In this document: in pieces, positions 52,453 to 61,705 of the stretch
Layout: each line of letters opens with the position of its first letter
How positions within the stretch are numbered: the stretch's first letter is position 1
Assembly (NCBI GenBank): GCA_937924805.1
Contig: CALDTZ010000102.1
Coordinates: forward strand, 1-64,000
From: an uncultured Saprospiraceae bacterium
Lineage (GTDB): Bacteria > Bacteroidota > Bacteroidia > Chitinophagales > Saprospiraceae
Direction of reading: 5' to 3'
Length of the DNA: 64,000 nucleotides
Program-made: the position numbers and the translations under genes
The notes under the pieces: generated by a model
Databases searched by the model: none
Seen by the model: only the letters and a program-made list of their open reading frames with translations
Told to the model about the DNA's origin: nothing

Positions 52453-53859
52453 TTAAATGTGAATCGGCCTAGATTCCGTTGCTGCTAATGCAGCTTCTTT
52501 TACTGCTTCGGTATACGTTGGGTGCGGATGACATATTCTTGCCATATCTTCGGCAGAACCTCTAAATTCCATTAAAGCGACAGCTTCCATAATCATATCC
52601 GCTGCACGAGCACCTACCATATGTACACCAAGTAATTCATCGGTATCCTTATGTGCAATTACTTTTACCATACCTTCTGTATCCATGCTGGCTCTTGCTC
52701 TACCTAAAGCTTTATAGGGGAATTTTCCAACTTTATAAGCTACACCAGCTTCTTTAAGTTCTTCTTCCGTTTTCCCTACAGCTGAAACTTCAGGCCATGT
52801 ATAAACTACGCCCGGAATCAGGTTATGGTCAATATGTGGTTTTTGCCCGTTTAAGTACTCAGCAACATACATGCCTTCTTCTTCGGCTTTGTGAGCCAAC
52901 ATCGCACCTTTAATCACATCACCAATCGCATAGATGTTAGGTACTGCGGTTTGAAAATGGCCATCAACTTCAATCCGACCTCGATCATCCATTGGGATTC
53001 CTACATTTTCGAGACCGAGGTTTTGCGTATAAGCTACTCGTCCAATGGCCACTAGACAATAATCTGCTTTTTCTGTTATAATAGTTTCTGTATCTCTTTT
53101 TTGGAAGCGAACGGTTGCTGAGGTTTTTGTTGCTTTGACCTCAGTTACCATATGTTTATAATTAAATTTGATGCCTAATTTTTTTAGCGCTCTATTGAGT
53201 TCTTTACTAGCATCTTTATCCATAGTTGGCAATAATCGATCTTGATATTCAACAACTGTAACTTCTGTACCTAAGCGAGCAAATACAGATCCTAACTCTA
53301 ATCCGATTACACCTGCTCCAATGACGATCAACTTTTTAGGTACTTTGTCAATTTCTAGCGCTTCCTTACTACTGATAACCCGATTGCCGTCATAATTAAA
53401 TGCATCTGGCAAATTCGGTTTAGAACCGGTAGCCAGTATTATTTTCGAAGCTTCAATACTTTCTTTTTTATCATCATCCCCCGTAATTTCAATCGTAGTA
53501 TTTGTTTTTAAGGCACCCGTCCCATGAAAAACGGTGATCTTATTTTTTTTCATTAAAAAATCGATACCTCCCGTTGTCTGTTCGACTACCTCATTTTTTC
53601 TTTTAATCATTTGCTTCATATCCACTTTGAGATTCGTTAAACGTATCCCGTGAGTAGCAAACTTATCTTTGGCATTATGATAGTGTTCAGAAGAATCCAA
53701 AAGTGCTTTTGAAGGTATGCATCCCACATTTAGACATGTACCTCCAAGTGTTTTTCTTTTTTCTATGATGGCTGTTTTCATTCCTAGTTGAGCACATCGT
53801 ATGGCTGCAACATATCCACCTGGTCCTGCGCCAATTATGGCTACATCAAAATTTTGCAT
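52453..53859 (-). CDS. lpdA: Dihydrolipoyl dehydrogenase
   Basis: A 468-residue flavoprotein, the E3 component shared by 2-oxoacid dehydrogenases and the glycine cleavage system. FAD-binding GAGPGGYVAAIRCAQLG is at the N-terminus. The redox disulphide lies in GGTCLNVGCIPSKAL, the NAD site in VIGAGVIGLELGSV, and the catalytic His-Glu pair in HPHPTYTEAVKEAA. It starts 3 bp after the RicT-like gene and is probably the last gene of a minus-strand unit with holB and ricT. Confidence 0.97.
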   Translation of the reverse strand: MQNFDVAIIGAGPGGYVAAIRCAQLGMKTAIIEKRKTLGGTCLNVGCIPSKALLDSSEHYHNAKDKFATHGIRLTNLKVDMKQMIKRKNEVVEQTTGGIDFLMKKNKITVFHGTGALKTNTTIEITGDDDKKESIEASKIILATGSKPNLPDAFNYDGNRVISSKEALEIDKVPKKLIVIGAGVIGLELGSVFARLGTEVTVVEYQDRLLPTMDKDASKELNRALKKLGIKFNYKHMVTEVKATKTSATVRFQKRDTETIITEKADYCLVAIGRVAYTQNLGLENVGIPMDDRGRIEVDGHFQTAVPNIYAIGDVIKGAMLAHKAEEEGMYVAEYLNGQKPHIDHNLIPGVVYTWPEVSAVGKTEEELKEAGVAYKVGKFPYKALGRARASMDTEGMVKVIAHKDTDELLGVHMVGARAADMIMEAVALMEFRGSAEDMARICHPHPTYTEAVKEAALAATESRPIHI

Positions 53860-53862
53860 GAA

Positions 53863-55263
53863 TTATTTTTTATCCGATTTTGGTCCACCTTGTTCAGGCT
53901 TATTATTTCTATTCTTAGAATTGTTTTTATTATTTCTCGTATTGGGTCTTGGTTTGTTATTTCTGTTGTTTGAAGAAGATTTTGGTTTTCCGCCTTGCGA
54001 TTTTTGATTCGGATTCTTTTTCTGGGTATCAGCTTGTCCTTCTTTTTTAGCGTTATTGCTAGACCTATTTTGATTTCCTTTTGAATCCTTATTTGTTCTT
54101 TTGTAATTTTTATTATTTCTGTTGTTTCTATTATTTCTTCCTGATCTACTCTTTGACTTTCTTTTTACTGCAGGTAATTCTATTTGTCCTGTCACATCAG
54201 CAAATTGAATATCATCTTTTTCTTTTTTAATCTCTTCTTTTGGAGCTGCCATCTCGATGATATCAATATTGGTTTCACCCTTTTGATTCATCTCTTTAAT
54301 CTTGGAAACATCTTCTTTTGATAGTGCTATTACATTGTGTCGACCAATTTCATTCTTGACAGAATAAACCATTACCGCTTTGAAAATATCAATTTTCATC
54401 AAATATGCTCTGCCTTGTTTTGTTTGTAATGTATCTACATTTTTAGGATACTGACCTAACGCTTCAACATACATATCTAATTCAAAATTTAGACAGCATT
54501 TAAGTCTACCACACTGTCCTGAAAGCTTTGTCTGGTTGATTGAAATATTTTGGTACCGTGCAGCACTTGTGTTTACGGATTGAAAATCAGACAACCAAGT
54601 TGAGCAACAAAGCTCTCGACCGCAAGCCCCTACTCCACCAATTCTTCCTGATTCTTGCCTTGATCCTATTTGGCGCATTTCGATTTTTACTCGATATTCT
54701 TTTGCGAATACCCGTACTAGTTCTCTAAAATCAACTCGACCTTCTGCTGTATAATAAAAGGTAGCCTTTCGCTTATCACCTTGATATTCTACATCTCCAA
54801 TTTTCATTTCCAGCCCAAGTGTTCTAGATAAAACTCGAGCTCTTACCATTGCTTTATATTCAAGAACTCGTGCTTCTTCGAGTTTTTCTAAATCTCTATG
54901 ATTTGCAATCCGAATAATACTATGAATGATACGATCCTCATCAAATCTCTTTTTCTTCATTTGAAGTCGAACTAACTCTCCAGACAATGTAATTCTACCT
55001 ACATCATAGCCACTTGTTGACTCAACCACAACCATATCTCCAGTAATTGCACTTGAGTGAGCTGGCTTAAAGAAAAAACTTTTTCTTGCTCCTTTCTTAA
55101 AAGCAACTTCAACAATATTATAAGGTGTAGGATCACTGATTTCTGATGTCGTGATCCAGTCGTATGTATTCATTTTATTACACGACCCGCTAGAGCAACT
55201 TCCTTTATCTCCGCATCCTTGTGGTACTCCATTTTTTGTCGTCGAACAATTTGCACATCCCAT
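53863..55263 (-). CDS. PSP1-domain protein, RicT-like
   Basis: A 466-residue protein. The N-terminal 30 residues hold six cysteines (CANCS.., CGDKGSC..C). The PSP1 core (about 45-240) contains the RicT-type Cys motifs GACGRELCCSTWLSDF and QCGRLKCCLNFELDMY, which in Bacillus RicT help hold Fe-S clusters in the RicA-RicF-RicT complex. Those partners are not visible here. Residues about 355-466 are a disordered, very basic Asn/Arg/Lys-rich tail, suggesting RNA binding. It begins 16 bp after holB and ends 3 bp before lpdA. An earlier name for Bacteroidota members is 'gliding-associated PSP1/YaaT'. No confirmed role. Confidence 0.85.
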   Translation of the reverse strand: MGCANCSTTKNGVPQGCGDKGSCSSGSCNKMNTYDWITTSEISDPTPYNIVEVAFKKGARKSFFFKPAHSSAITGDMVVVESTSGYDVGRITLSGELVRLQMKKKRFDEDRIIHSIIRIANHRDLEKLEEARVLEYKAMVRARVLSRTLGLEMKIGDVEYQGDKRKATFYYTAEGRVDFRELVRVFAKEYRVKIEMRQIGSRQESGRIGGVGACGRELCCSTWLSDFQSVNTSAARYQNISINQTKLSGQCGRLKCCLNFELDMYVEALGQYPKNVDTLQTKQGRAYLMKIDIFKAVMVYSVKNEIGRHNVIALSKEDVSKIKEMNQKGETNIDIIEMAAPKEEIKKEKDDIQFADVTGQIELPAVKRKSKSRSGRNNRNNRNNKNYKRTNKDSKGNQNRSSNNAKKEGQADTQKKNPNQKSQGGKPKSSSNNRNNKPRPNTRNNKNNSKNRNNKPEQGGPKSDKK

Positions 55264-55279
55264 AATCTTCCTCTTTTAT

Positions 55280-56404
55280 TTATTTCGATTTCATGATTCT
55301 TTCCAGCTGAAAAGAATTCTCTGAAAATAATATTTTTACATTTATATTCCTATCAATTAAGCCAAGACTCTCTTCAAATAAGAGACTTAGTGCTTGCGCT
55401 TTTTCTACATTGATGGTTTTTACCATTTGAAGGGCTGTGTTTTTCTCCCTATCCGAAAGTCTCATTTTGAACGTATCCTTAGTATAAAGATAAACTAGAT
55501 ATTCTCTAAGGAAATGCAATCCATATTCAAAGAACATTTTTATTTCTTCTTTTGAATTTTGTGCTAATTTATTTACAAAATCAAAAATTCCTTGTGGGTG
55601 AGATTTCCAACTTATACGCATCCAATCAAGTAACATATCAGCATATTTCGTTTGTGTGTTTTCTGAAAGTTTTCTTGCTTTTTCAATATCACCAAAAGCC
55701 AAATGTTTGATTTCTTCCTTATTGATACTGGCATCTAAAGATAGGGTATCCAAATAGGAACCTATCTCTTGATCCGAAAACTTAGGAACACGAAAAGTTT
55801 GGCATCTTGATATAATTGTTGGTAATAGCTTATTTTGATTCTCTGCAATAAGTATGATAATGGTATTGTCTGTTGGTTCTTCAATCAATTTCAATAATCG
55901 ATTGCTGTCTTTTGCCAAGTATTCAGCCATCCAAATGATTTGAATTTTATATTTACCTTCAAAACTTTGCATGCCTAATTTATGTGAAATATCATTACAT
56001 TCTGCCGTATTGATATTTGCAAAGGTCGTAGTCGAACTTATATAATTAATCCATGATTTAATTCCATCAAACGGACGTTCGGTAAGAAAAGATCTCCACT
56101 GATTCGAAAAATGTTTACTAATGGTGTCCTCTCTTTTTAAATTATCTTTTTTAACCACTGGGTAGGTAAAATGGATGTCGGGATGAATCCACTTTGATGA
56201 CTTAATACAAGATCTACAAACACCACAGCTATCTCCTTCTTTCTTTTCACATTGAATATAATTAGCTAATGCAATCGCCATTGGTAAAGTAGCACTGCCA
56301 TTGGGTCCTAATAAAAGCCAAGCATGAGGTATCCTGTCCGCATTTACAAGCGAAGTCCACTCTTTAATCTGACTAGTATGTCCAGGTATATTCTTAAAAT
56401 TCAT
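55280..56404 (-). CDS. holB: DNA polymerase III subunit delta prime
   Basis: A 374-residue clamp-loader subunit. The N-terminal AAA+ domain has GHTSQIKEW, PHAWLLLGPNGSATLP and a zinc module C..C.VCRSC near 55-70. The Walker A Lys is absent (GPNGSATLP), as usual for the non-hydrolysing delta prime. IWMAEYLAKDSNRLLKLIEEP and ISRCQTFRVP (with the SRC arginine finger) are diagnostic. A TTG four codons upstream keeps the frame; the ATG at 56402-56404 (MNFKNIPGH) is more likely. It starts 21 bp after gpx and precedes the RicT-like gene. Confidence 0.92.
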   Translation of the reverse strand: MNFKNIPGHTSQIKEWTSLVNADRIPHAWLLLGPNGSATLPMAIALANYIQCEKKEGDSCGVCRSCIKSSKWIHPDIHFTYPVVKKDNLKREDTISKHFSNQWRSFLTERPFDGIKSWINYISSTTTFANINTAECNDISHKLGMQSFEGKYKIQIIWMAEYLAKDSNRLLKLIEEPTDNTIIILIAENQNKLLPTIISRCQTFRVPKFSDQEIGSYLDTLSLDASINKEEIKHLAFGDIEKARKLSENTQTKYADMLLDWMRISWKSHPQGIFDFVNKLAQNSKEEIKMFFEYGLHFLREYLVYLYTKDTFKMRLSDREKNTALQMVKTINVEKAQALSLLFEESLGLIDRNINVKILFSENSFQLERIMKSK

Positions 56405-56425
56405 TAACGATCCCAACTATTTGCA

Positions 56426-56893
56426 TTATGACAACCATGTAAGGATTTGTTCATCTAAAGGTTCAACATTTGAGGGTAAAAAGGCTTCAATAAGTCCTTC
56501 TTCATTCACAAGAAATTTGCAAAAATTCCATGTTACTTCTTGTTTTATGCCATTATTATTTACAGCATCCGTAAGCCATAAATAGATTGGATGCATATTA
56601 TGCTTAATTCCTACTTTTTCTGTTATTGAAAAAGTAACACCATAATTTACACGACAAAAATTGACGATCTCTTCTTTTGCTCCTGGCTCTTGTCCTCCAA
56701 AATCGTTACAAGGAATGCCGATAATTTCTAACTGTCCAGCAAACTGCTCATATAGCTCTTGCAACTGAGCATATTGTTTCGTAAATCCACATTCGGATGC
56801 CACATTTACAATTAGTATCTTTTTCCCTTTCAAGGTCGAAAAATCGAATTCTTCGCCTTTTATTGATTGAATCTTAAAACTGTATATCTCCAT
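56426..56893 (-). CDS. Glutathione peroxidase family protein
   Basis: A 155-residue thiol peroxidase of the glutathione peroxidase fold. The peroxidatic Cys35 is in NVASECGFTKQY, with the Gln in NDFGGQEPGAKEEI and the Trp in TWNFCKFLV completing the tetrad. A second Cys in VNFCRVNYGV may be the resolving residue, so the enzyme is likely thioredoxin-dependent, as in most bacterial members. No signal peptide is present. It is the promoter-proximal gene of gpx-holB-ricT-lpdA and divergent from queD. Confidence 0.93.
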   Translation of the reverse strand: MEIYSFKIQSIKGEEFDFSTLKGKKILIVNVASECGFTKQYAQLQELYEQFAGQLEIIGIPCNDFGGQEPGAKEEIVNFCRVNYGVTFSITEKVGIKHNMHPIYLWLTDAVNNNGIKQEVTWNFCKFLVNEEGLIEAFLPSNVEPLDEQILTWLS

Positions 56894-56994
56894 TAAATGT
56901 TGTCATAACATTAATACTTCTTTAAAGTTAACTAAAGTATTCGGATAACTTATTAATATTGCCTTTGTAACATAGTTAAACATTATAAATATAT

Positions 56995-57408
56995 ATGAGA
57001 ATTACCATTTCAAGAAGAGCACATTTCAATGCAGCCCATCGGTTACATAATCCGAATTTTTCAGATGAAAAAAACGAAGCCATTTTTGGCAAATGTAATA
57101 ACGCAAATTATCATGGACACAACTATGAACTAGAGGTGCGAATATCTGGGGAAATAAACCCTGAAACTGGATATTTGCTCGACCTTAAAGAACTTAAGGA
57201 TATCATTCATGATCATATTGAAGAAAAGTTTGATCACAAAAATTTAAACTTGGATATTGAGGAATTTAAAGATATACTGCCTTCAACTGAAAATTTGTGC
57301 ATTCTCATCCATAAAATCCTAACTTCTCAATTAGATAAAAAATACCATATTTCAGTAAAATTGTGGGAAACAGCACGAAATGCAGTTGAATATCCTGCGA
57401 TAAACTAA
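56995..57408 (+). CDS. queD: 6-carboxytetrahydropterin synthase (QueD/PTPS family)
   Basis: A 137-residue member of the 6-pyruvoyl-tetrahydropterin synthase family. Zinc ligands are His16 (FNAAHRLH) and the pair in NYHGHNYELEV. The catalytic Cys is in FGKCNNANYHG, and the C-terminal LWETARNAVEY contains the pterin-anchoring Glu. Conversion of dihydroneopterin triphosphate to 6-carboxytetrahydropterin is the queuosine-precursor step. No other que genes are nearby. It ends 4 bp before the alpha/beta hydrolase gene. Confidence 0.9.
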   Translation: MRITISRRAHFNAAHRLHNPNFSDEKNEAIFGKCNNANYHGHNYELEVRISGEINPETGYLLDLKELKDIIHDHIEEKFDHKNLNLDIEEFKDILPSTENLCILIHKILTSQLDKKYHISVKLWETARNAVEYPAIN

Positions 57409-57412
57409 AAAA

Positions 57413-58324
57413 ATGAATGTCAAAATTATTAGTACCATCTTTGTTATGTTCTATTCTACTTTTTCGTTTAGTCAAATCAATACGTATGAGGCATATTTAG
57501 ATCTCACAAAAAAAACATCACTAAACCAAGGCACAATCTCTTATTTGGATATTGGAGAAGGTCCAGTTCTTTTACTTTTGCATGGAGTTCCAACCAATGG
57601 ATGGCTCTATCGAAAGATGATAGACCCGCTGACAAAAGCAGGATATAGAGTAATTATCCCTGATTTACTAGGCTATGGAGCGAGTGACAAACCAAAAGGA
57701 TATGAAATCTATACACCCGATTATCAAGCTTCTGTTATTTTAGATTTCATGGATGCACTTAGCATTAAATCTTGGAGTCATGTATGCCATGATGCTGCTG
57801 GATGGTGGACCCAATCTTTGCTACAAAAAGCACCAGAAAAAATTGATAACCTCATACTACTGAATAGTATTTTACTTAATCAAGGTTTTCATCCTCCCGT
57901 AAAAATGCGTAAAGGCGTGATTGCAAAGACCATTACCTACTTTTATAAGTCGTGGCTATTCAATAAAATGATGGTATCTATGGCATTACGAAATGGCATC
58001 AAAGATAGATCTGTCCTTACAAAAGAGATGAAAAAAGGATATTCAACCCCTTTAAAAAAGAATGGAAATAGAAGTTTGTATACCTTTTTTACCCAAATAA
58101 AAGATTTTAAAGACAATACTGAATTGTGGACCTCATTAAATATCCCAACAAGCGTAATATGGGGTGAATATGACGATATTCTTGTATGGAAAGATATGCG
58201 TGACTCCTTTATTTCTATGACAAATATTCCAGAAAAAGATATTCACATCCTAGATGCTACGCACTTTATTCAAGAAGAAAAACCAATTGAAGTTTCGAAA
58301 CTAATTATCGATTTTTTAAATTAA
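57413..58324 (+). CDS. Exported alpha/beta hydrolase with Asp nucleophile
   Basis: A 303-residue alpha/beta hydrolase with a signal peptide (about 1-20, ending TFSFSQ). The oxyanion loop is LLHGVPTNGW. The nucleophile elbow VCHDAAGWW puts Asp127 where most esterases have Ser, as in haloalkane dehalogenases and epoxide hydrolases. The acid is probably Asp254 or Asp255 in WGEYDDI, the base His284 in DATHFIQEEKP. The Trp normally following the nucleophile in haloalkane dehalogenases is absent, so epoxide hydrolase-like or other activity is equally possible. It lies 4 bp after queD and before a terminator. Confidence 0.78.
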   Translation: MNVKIISTIFVMFYSTFSFSQINTYEAYLDLTKKTSLNQGTISYLDIGEGPVLLLLHGVPTNGWLYRKMIDPLTKAGYRVIIPDLLGYGASDKPKGYEIYTPDYQASVILDFMDALSIKSWSHVCHDAAGWWTQSLLQKAPEKIDNLILLNSILLNQGFHPPVKMRKGVIAKTITYFYKSWLFNKMMVSMALRNGIKDRSVLTKEMKKGYSTPLKKNGNRSLYTFFTQIKDFKDNTELWTSLNIPTSVIWGEYDDILVWKDMRDSFISMTNIPEKDIHILDATHFIQEEKPIEVSKLIIDFLN

Positions 58325-58328
58325 ATAG

Positions 58329-58367
58329 ATAGAGGTATAACAAAATCAATTATTATACCTCTATTTT
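58329..58367 (+). terminator. Terminator after the alpha/beta hydrolase gene
   Basis: ATAGAGGTATAA (58329-58340) pairs with TTATACCTCTAT (58353-58364) around a 12-nt loop; TTT follows to 58367. Confidence 0.85.
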
Positions 58368-58381
58368 AAAAACTATATGTT

Positions 58382-59839
58382 TTATTGTTTTACAAATTCC
58401 AAGGTCTTAACCTTATTATCAGCAATCATTTTTATATAATAGATTCCCTCTGGATAACCAGCGATATCAAGCGTTTCCGAAATAGCTTTGACTTGGTTCA
58501 TTTTCATGGAATTGACTAACAAGCCTCTACTATCTTGAATATATATTTGCACATCATTGTAAGAAGTTAAACTTACTCTTAACTCAATAATATCACTTGA
58601 AATATTTGGTGTTACGGAGTAATTACCTTCCAATTCAACAAAGTCAAATAAATCTGCATTTGCGATCCGATTTTCAATAAAGTGTAAATCTGTCGAATCA
58701 TAATCGATAATAAAATTAACTGCTTCAGCTAAGATATCGATATCGCCATCACCGTCGATATCTCCAAATGTATTAAATAAATAGACATGATCTTGAAGAT
58801 CTGATAGGTTTGAAATTTCGGTAGCTTGAGCAAAAGTTCCTCCCATATTTTCATAGTAATAAAAATCAGGGTTCCCCTCATAGGCAGTTCCAGAAACTAC
58901 AATATCTAAATCTCCGTCATTATTAAAATCGGCAACTTCCAATTGACTAAACAACCAAAAATCATCTTCAGAAGCAAAAGAAATGCCATCTAAGTCCATA
59001 GCACCAATCACTCCATCCGCAAATGAAGGAGCAGAATCAGTACCAATATTTTCAACATAGGCAATACTTAATTTGTATCCCTCTCCAGCATAATAAGCCT
59101 CATAATCAGCTCCGCTAGCCATAATATCCATATCACCATCATTATCCATATCCGCAAAATTTAAATCTAGATAATAGCTGTAAAGACCACCAATGTTGAT
59201 CTCCGCCAACTCTACTGGAGTTTTAAATTGTGGACTATTTGAATCACCAATGTTTTCAAAGAAATTCAATACTTTATTGTAATTCGTATCTATACTAGTG
59301 GTTGTAAATAAGTCTAAATCTCCATCATTATCAATATCTGCATAATCATGTGAAAATCCCATTCCATAAAAAGAACCATCTGGATTTATTAATCCCATAG
59401 GATCTTGAATCACTTCCTCAAAAACAGGCGAATCTGCACTTCCTGTATTTTCAATAAAACTAAACCTAAATTCTTCAGCAGTAATATCATAACTTATACC
59501 CATAATATCTAAATCTCCATCATCATCGATATCAACTAGGTTAGGTATATTGAATCCATCTAATGCAAATTCTGTATTAAAAGACTTGACAGGCTCCAAA
59601 AAATTTTGTGCGTTTAAGTTTTGTGCTGGTGAAAGAAATGCAAGACTTAAAAAACCAACACCTAGTGCTTTTTTTATTGCACTTGAATGTAGCGTCCATC
59701 GAAGCTCTTTGATGATCTTTGCCATTTGATCGAGCATCGTTTTAATTTCTGTACCAACTTTTGATTTTGAAACTTGAGAAGCTAAAAACCTCAACCGTTG
59801 TACATTGCTTTTGTTGTTGATTGTAAATTTTTTATTCAT
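58382..59839 (-). CDS. FG-GAP repeat secreted protein with T9SS sorting domain (copy 1)
   Basis: A 485-residue secreted protein. The true start appears to be the ATG at 59837-59839; the frame runs to 59950 but through unconvincing sequence. Residues 1-55 are a basic, hydrophilic N-extension; the signal core KKALGVGFLSLAFLSPA (56-72) and cleavage near LNAQ (77-78) come only after it. Five FG-GAP-like repeats with Ca-binding DxDxDGDxD loops (such as DIDDDGDLDI) form a probable partial beta-propeller. The last 70 residues (DVQIYIQDSRGLLV, YPEGIYYIKMIAD) are a type A T9SS sorting domain. It is a paralogue of the neighbour at 59999-61459. Confidence 0.88.
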   Translation of the reverse strand: MNKKFTINNKSNVQRLRFLASQVSKSKVGTEIKTMLDQMAKIIKELRWTLHSSAIKKALGVGFLSLAFLSPAQNLNAQNFLEPVKSFNTEFALDGFNIPNLVDIDDDGDLDIMGISYDITAEEFRFSFIENTGSADSPVFEEVIQDPMGLINPDGSFYGMGFSHDYADIDNDGDLDLFTTTSIDTNYNKVLNFFENIGDSNSPQFKTPVELAEINIGGLYSYYLDLNFADMDNDGDMDIMASGADYEAYYAGEGYKLSIAYVENIGTDSAPSFADGVIGAMDLDGISFASEDDFWLFSQLEVADFNNDGDLDIVVSGTAYEGNPDFYYYENMGGTFAQATEISNLSDLQDHVYLFNTFGDIDGDGDIDILAEAVNFIIDYDSTDLHFIENRIANADLFDFVELEGNYSVTPNISSDIIELRVSLTSYNDVQIYIQDSRGLLVNSMKMNQVKAISETLDIAGYPEGIYYIKMIADNKVKTLEFVKQ

Positions 59840-59940
59840 AAATAATGATTTTGATAGATATGTAAAAATTTTATATATATAAAAGTAATAATAATAACGA
59901 ACAAATTGAAAAGGGCGTTTAGGAACAAATGATGCCACAC

Positions 59941-59975
59941 AAAAAAGCACCTTATTCAGTTAGAATAAGATGCTT
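59941..59975 (-). terminator. Terminator between the two FG-GAP genes
   Basis: On the minus strand AAGCATCTTATTC (59975-59963) pairs with GAATAAGGTGCTT (59957-59945), one U-G pair, 5-nt loop, then Ts to 59941. It closes the upstream FG-GAP gene, so copy 1 needs its own promoter. Confidence 0.85.
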
Positions 59976-59998
59976 ACTTAAAAATTTTCTACAACTAT

Positions 59999-61459
59999 TT
60001 ATTGTTTGATAAACTTCATGGTTTTCACCTTTCCATTCGCTACTAATTTCATATAATAATTCCCTGTCGGTAAAGAGACTGTTTCCATCGGATGATTGCC
60101 ATTTTTAACGTGTTTTAGTTTTTCTTGTTGAACCACTTGTCCATTACTATTTAATACGTAAATGTTTAAATCCGCTCTATATTCTAGCTCAAAATCTAGT
60201 CTTATCTCATTAGAAACTACATTTGGTGCTAAAACAAAATTTCCAGTTAATTCAACAAATTCAAATACCTGACTATTTTCAATTCTATTTTCAACAAAAT
60301 ACATGTCCGTAAATAATGGGTCATTTATATTTTCATCTTCAGAATAGATATCAAATAAAATATCTATGTCTCCGTCACCATCAATATCACCATTTGTTGG
60401 TAAGACGAAAGCTCCTTCATTAAGGAAGTCACCTACATTTTCTACTTGAATCGGCGCACTAAATGTTTGGTCTCCTAAATTTTCAAAATAAAAAGCTTCG
60501 GGACCAATACCTTCATAAGCACTATTCAATGAAAATAAATCAATATCACCATCATTATCAAAATCAGCAGCATTCAAAAAACTGAGTGTATATGGAATAG
60601 AATCACCCATAATTGGTTCTATGCTAAATGGGTTTAATTGAGCTTTCTTAAAAGCTATTGAATCATCACTAGAAATATTTTCATAGTATCCTACTGAATA
60701 TAAATATTGACCTGTACTGTAATACTCTGCAGCATCAAGGCCTAAGGTCAAAATATCAAAATCACCATCTTCATCAATATCCGCCAATGCCGTAGAAGCA
60801 AACGGTGCGATTAAATTGTCATTTTCATATTCAAAAATTTTAATTTGATCAAATTCAGGAGATTCTAGTGTACCTACGTTCTCTGCATAGGTCATATGTC
60901 CTGCACCATAATAATCTCGACCAAACCCAATGATGTCCATATCACCATCTTTATCCAAATCTTCAGCATCGAAGGCAAGAGTACCTACTTTTAATAAACC
61001 TCCACTTTCCAAACCAAAAGGCTCAGGTACAATCGTTTTAAATTTAGCATTATCTGCTGTTCCAGTATTTTCAACGAAAGCAAAGAATATATCTTCTTTC
61101 GAATAATCATAAAAAGAACCCAAAATATCTAAATCTCCATCATTATCAATATCCACCAAATTTGGAATTACCGTATCAAGGGAGTCGACTTCAAAAGCAT
61201 ACTTTTTGACAGGAGGCAAAAAGTCTTGTGCCTGGATCGATGAAATTGTTCCTCCAATAAAAAGTGCTGATAAACTTATCCCTAATGCTTTTTTTAAAAC
61301 ACTTCCACGAATCATAAATCGTACTTCATGCAATATATGTTGCATTTTTTTTCGTAGTATTAAATACTGTTGTTTACACTTCGCTTTTTGAAGTGATAAA
61401 CTTAAAAATCTGATCTTTTGTAAATAGTTCTTTTGACTTCGTTGGTATAAATGTTTCAT
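59999..61459 (-). CDS. FG-GAP repeat secreted protein with T9SS sorting domain (copy 2)
   Basis: A 486-residue paralogue of the neighbouring copy 1. The ATG at 61457-61459 is chosen because it gives an N-terminus that aligns with copy 1 without gaps over 80 residues: a basic 55-residue extension, KKALG at 56-60, a hydrophobic core and cleavage near IQAQ (77-78). Five DxDxDGDxD repeats follow, then a type A T9SS sorting domain (NIYVLNSNGQVV, LPTGNYYMKLVANG). The divergent N-extension and repeat sequence show an old duplication. Surface display is likely; ligand unknown. Confidence 0.88.
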   Translation of the reverse strand: MKHLYQRSQKNYLQKIRFLSLSLQKAKCKQQYLILRKKMQHILHEVRFMIRGSVLKKALGISLSALFIGGTISSIQAQDFLPPVKKYAFEVDSLDTVIPNLVDIDNDGDLDILGSFYDYSKEDIFFAFVENTGTADNAKFKTIVPEPFGLESGGLLKVGTLAFDAEDLDKDGDMDIIGFGRDYYGAGHMTYAENVGTLESPEFDQIKIFEYENDNLIAPFASTALADIDEDGDFDILTLGLDAAEYYSTGQYLYSVGYYENISSDDSIAFKKAQLNPFSIEPIMGDSIPYTLSFLNAADFDNDGDIDLFSLNSAYEGIGPEAFYFENLGDQTFSAPIQVENVGDFLNEGAFVLPTNGDIDGDGDIDILFDIYSEDENINDPLFTDMYFVENRIENSQVFEFVELTGNFVLAPNVVSNEIRLDFELEYRADLNIYVLNSNGQVVQQEKLKHVKNGNHPMETVSLPTGNYYMKLVANGKVKTMKFIKQ

Positions 61460-61555
61460 AGTTTCTCTTATAATATTGATGGTTATAACATTGCTTATCA
61501 ATAATACAGAGTGAGAAAAAAACAATTTGGTTGCTTAACAAAGAAAAAAAATTAA

Positions 61556-61705
61556 TTAATCTGTTTTCTTTTTCCCCCAAAAGGTTGTTTCTGGAATACT
61601 CAAACCCATTTTATAATCCTCCTTGATCGTATTCATAATGGATGGACGGATCATATTACTACGTTCTGCAAAATCGCTGAAAATTTTGAATGAGTATTTT
61701 AAAAT
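61556..61705 (-). pseudogene. Possible 3' remnant of an unrecognised gene
   Basis: A 49-codon open frame on the minus strand, bounded by stops, reads like the C-terminal end of a real soluble protein (FKIFSDFAERSNMIRPS, then YKMGLSIPETTFWGKK). It lacks a plausible start near its beginning; the first Met is at 61654. Sequence upstream is AT-rich without coding character. I could not name the family. It may be debris from a rearrangement, or chance. Confidence 0.3.

Noticed and set aside
59840..59950. N-terminal extension of FG-GAP copy 1
   Set aside because: Tyr/Phe-rich chance translation crossing the intergenic region; the downstream ATG aligns with copy 2.
58700..61150. DNA repeats in the FG-GAP genes as mobile or recombinational repeats
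   Set aside because: The similarity is at the protein level (DxDxDGDxD loops) and follows codon structure.
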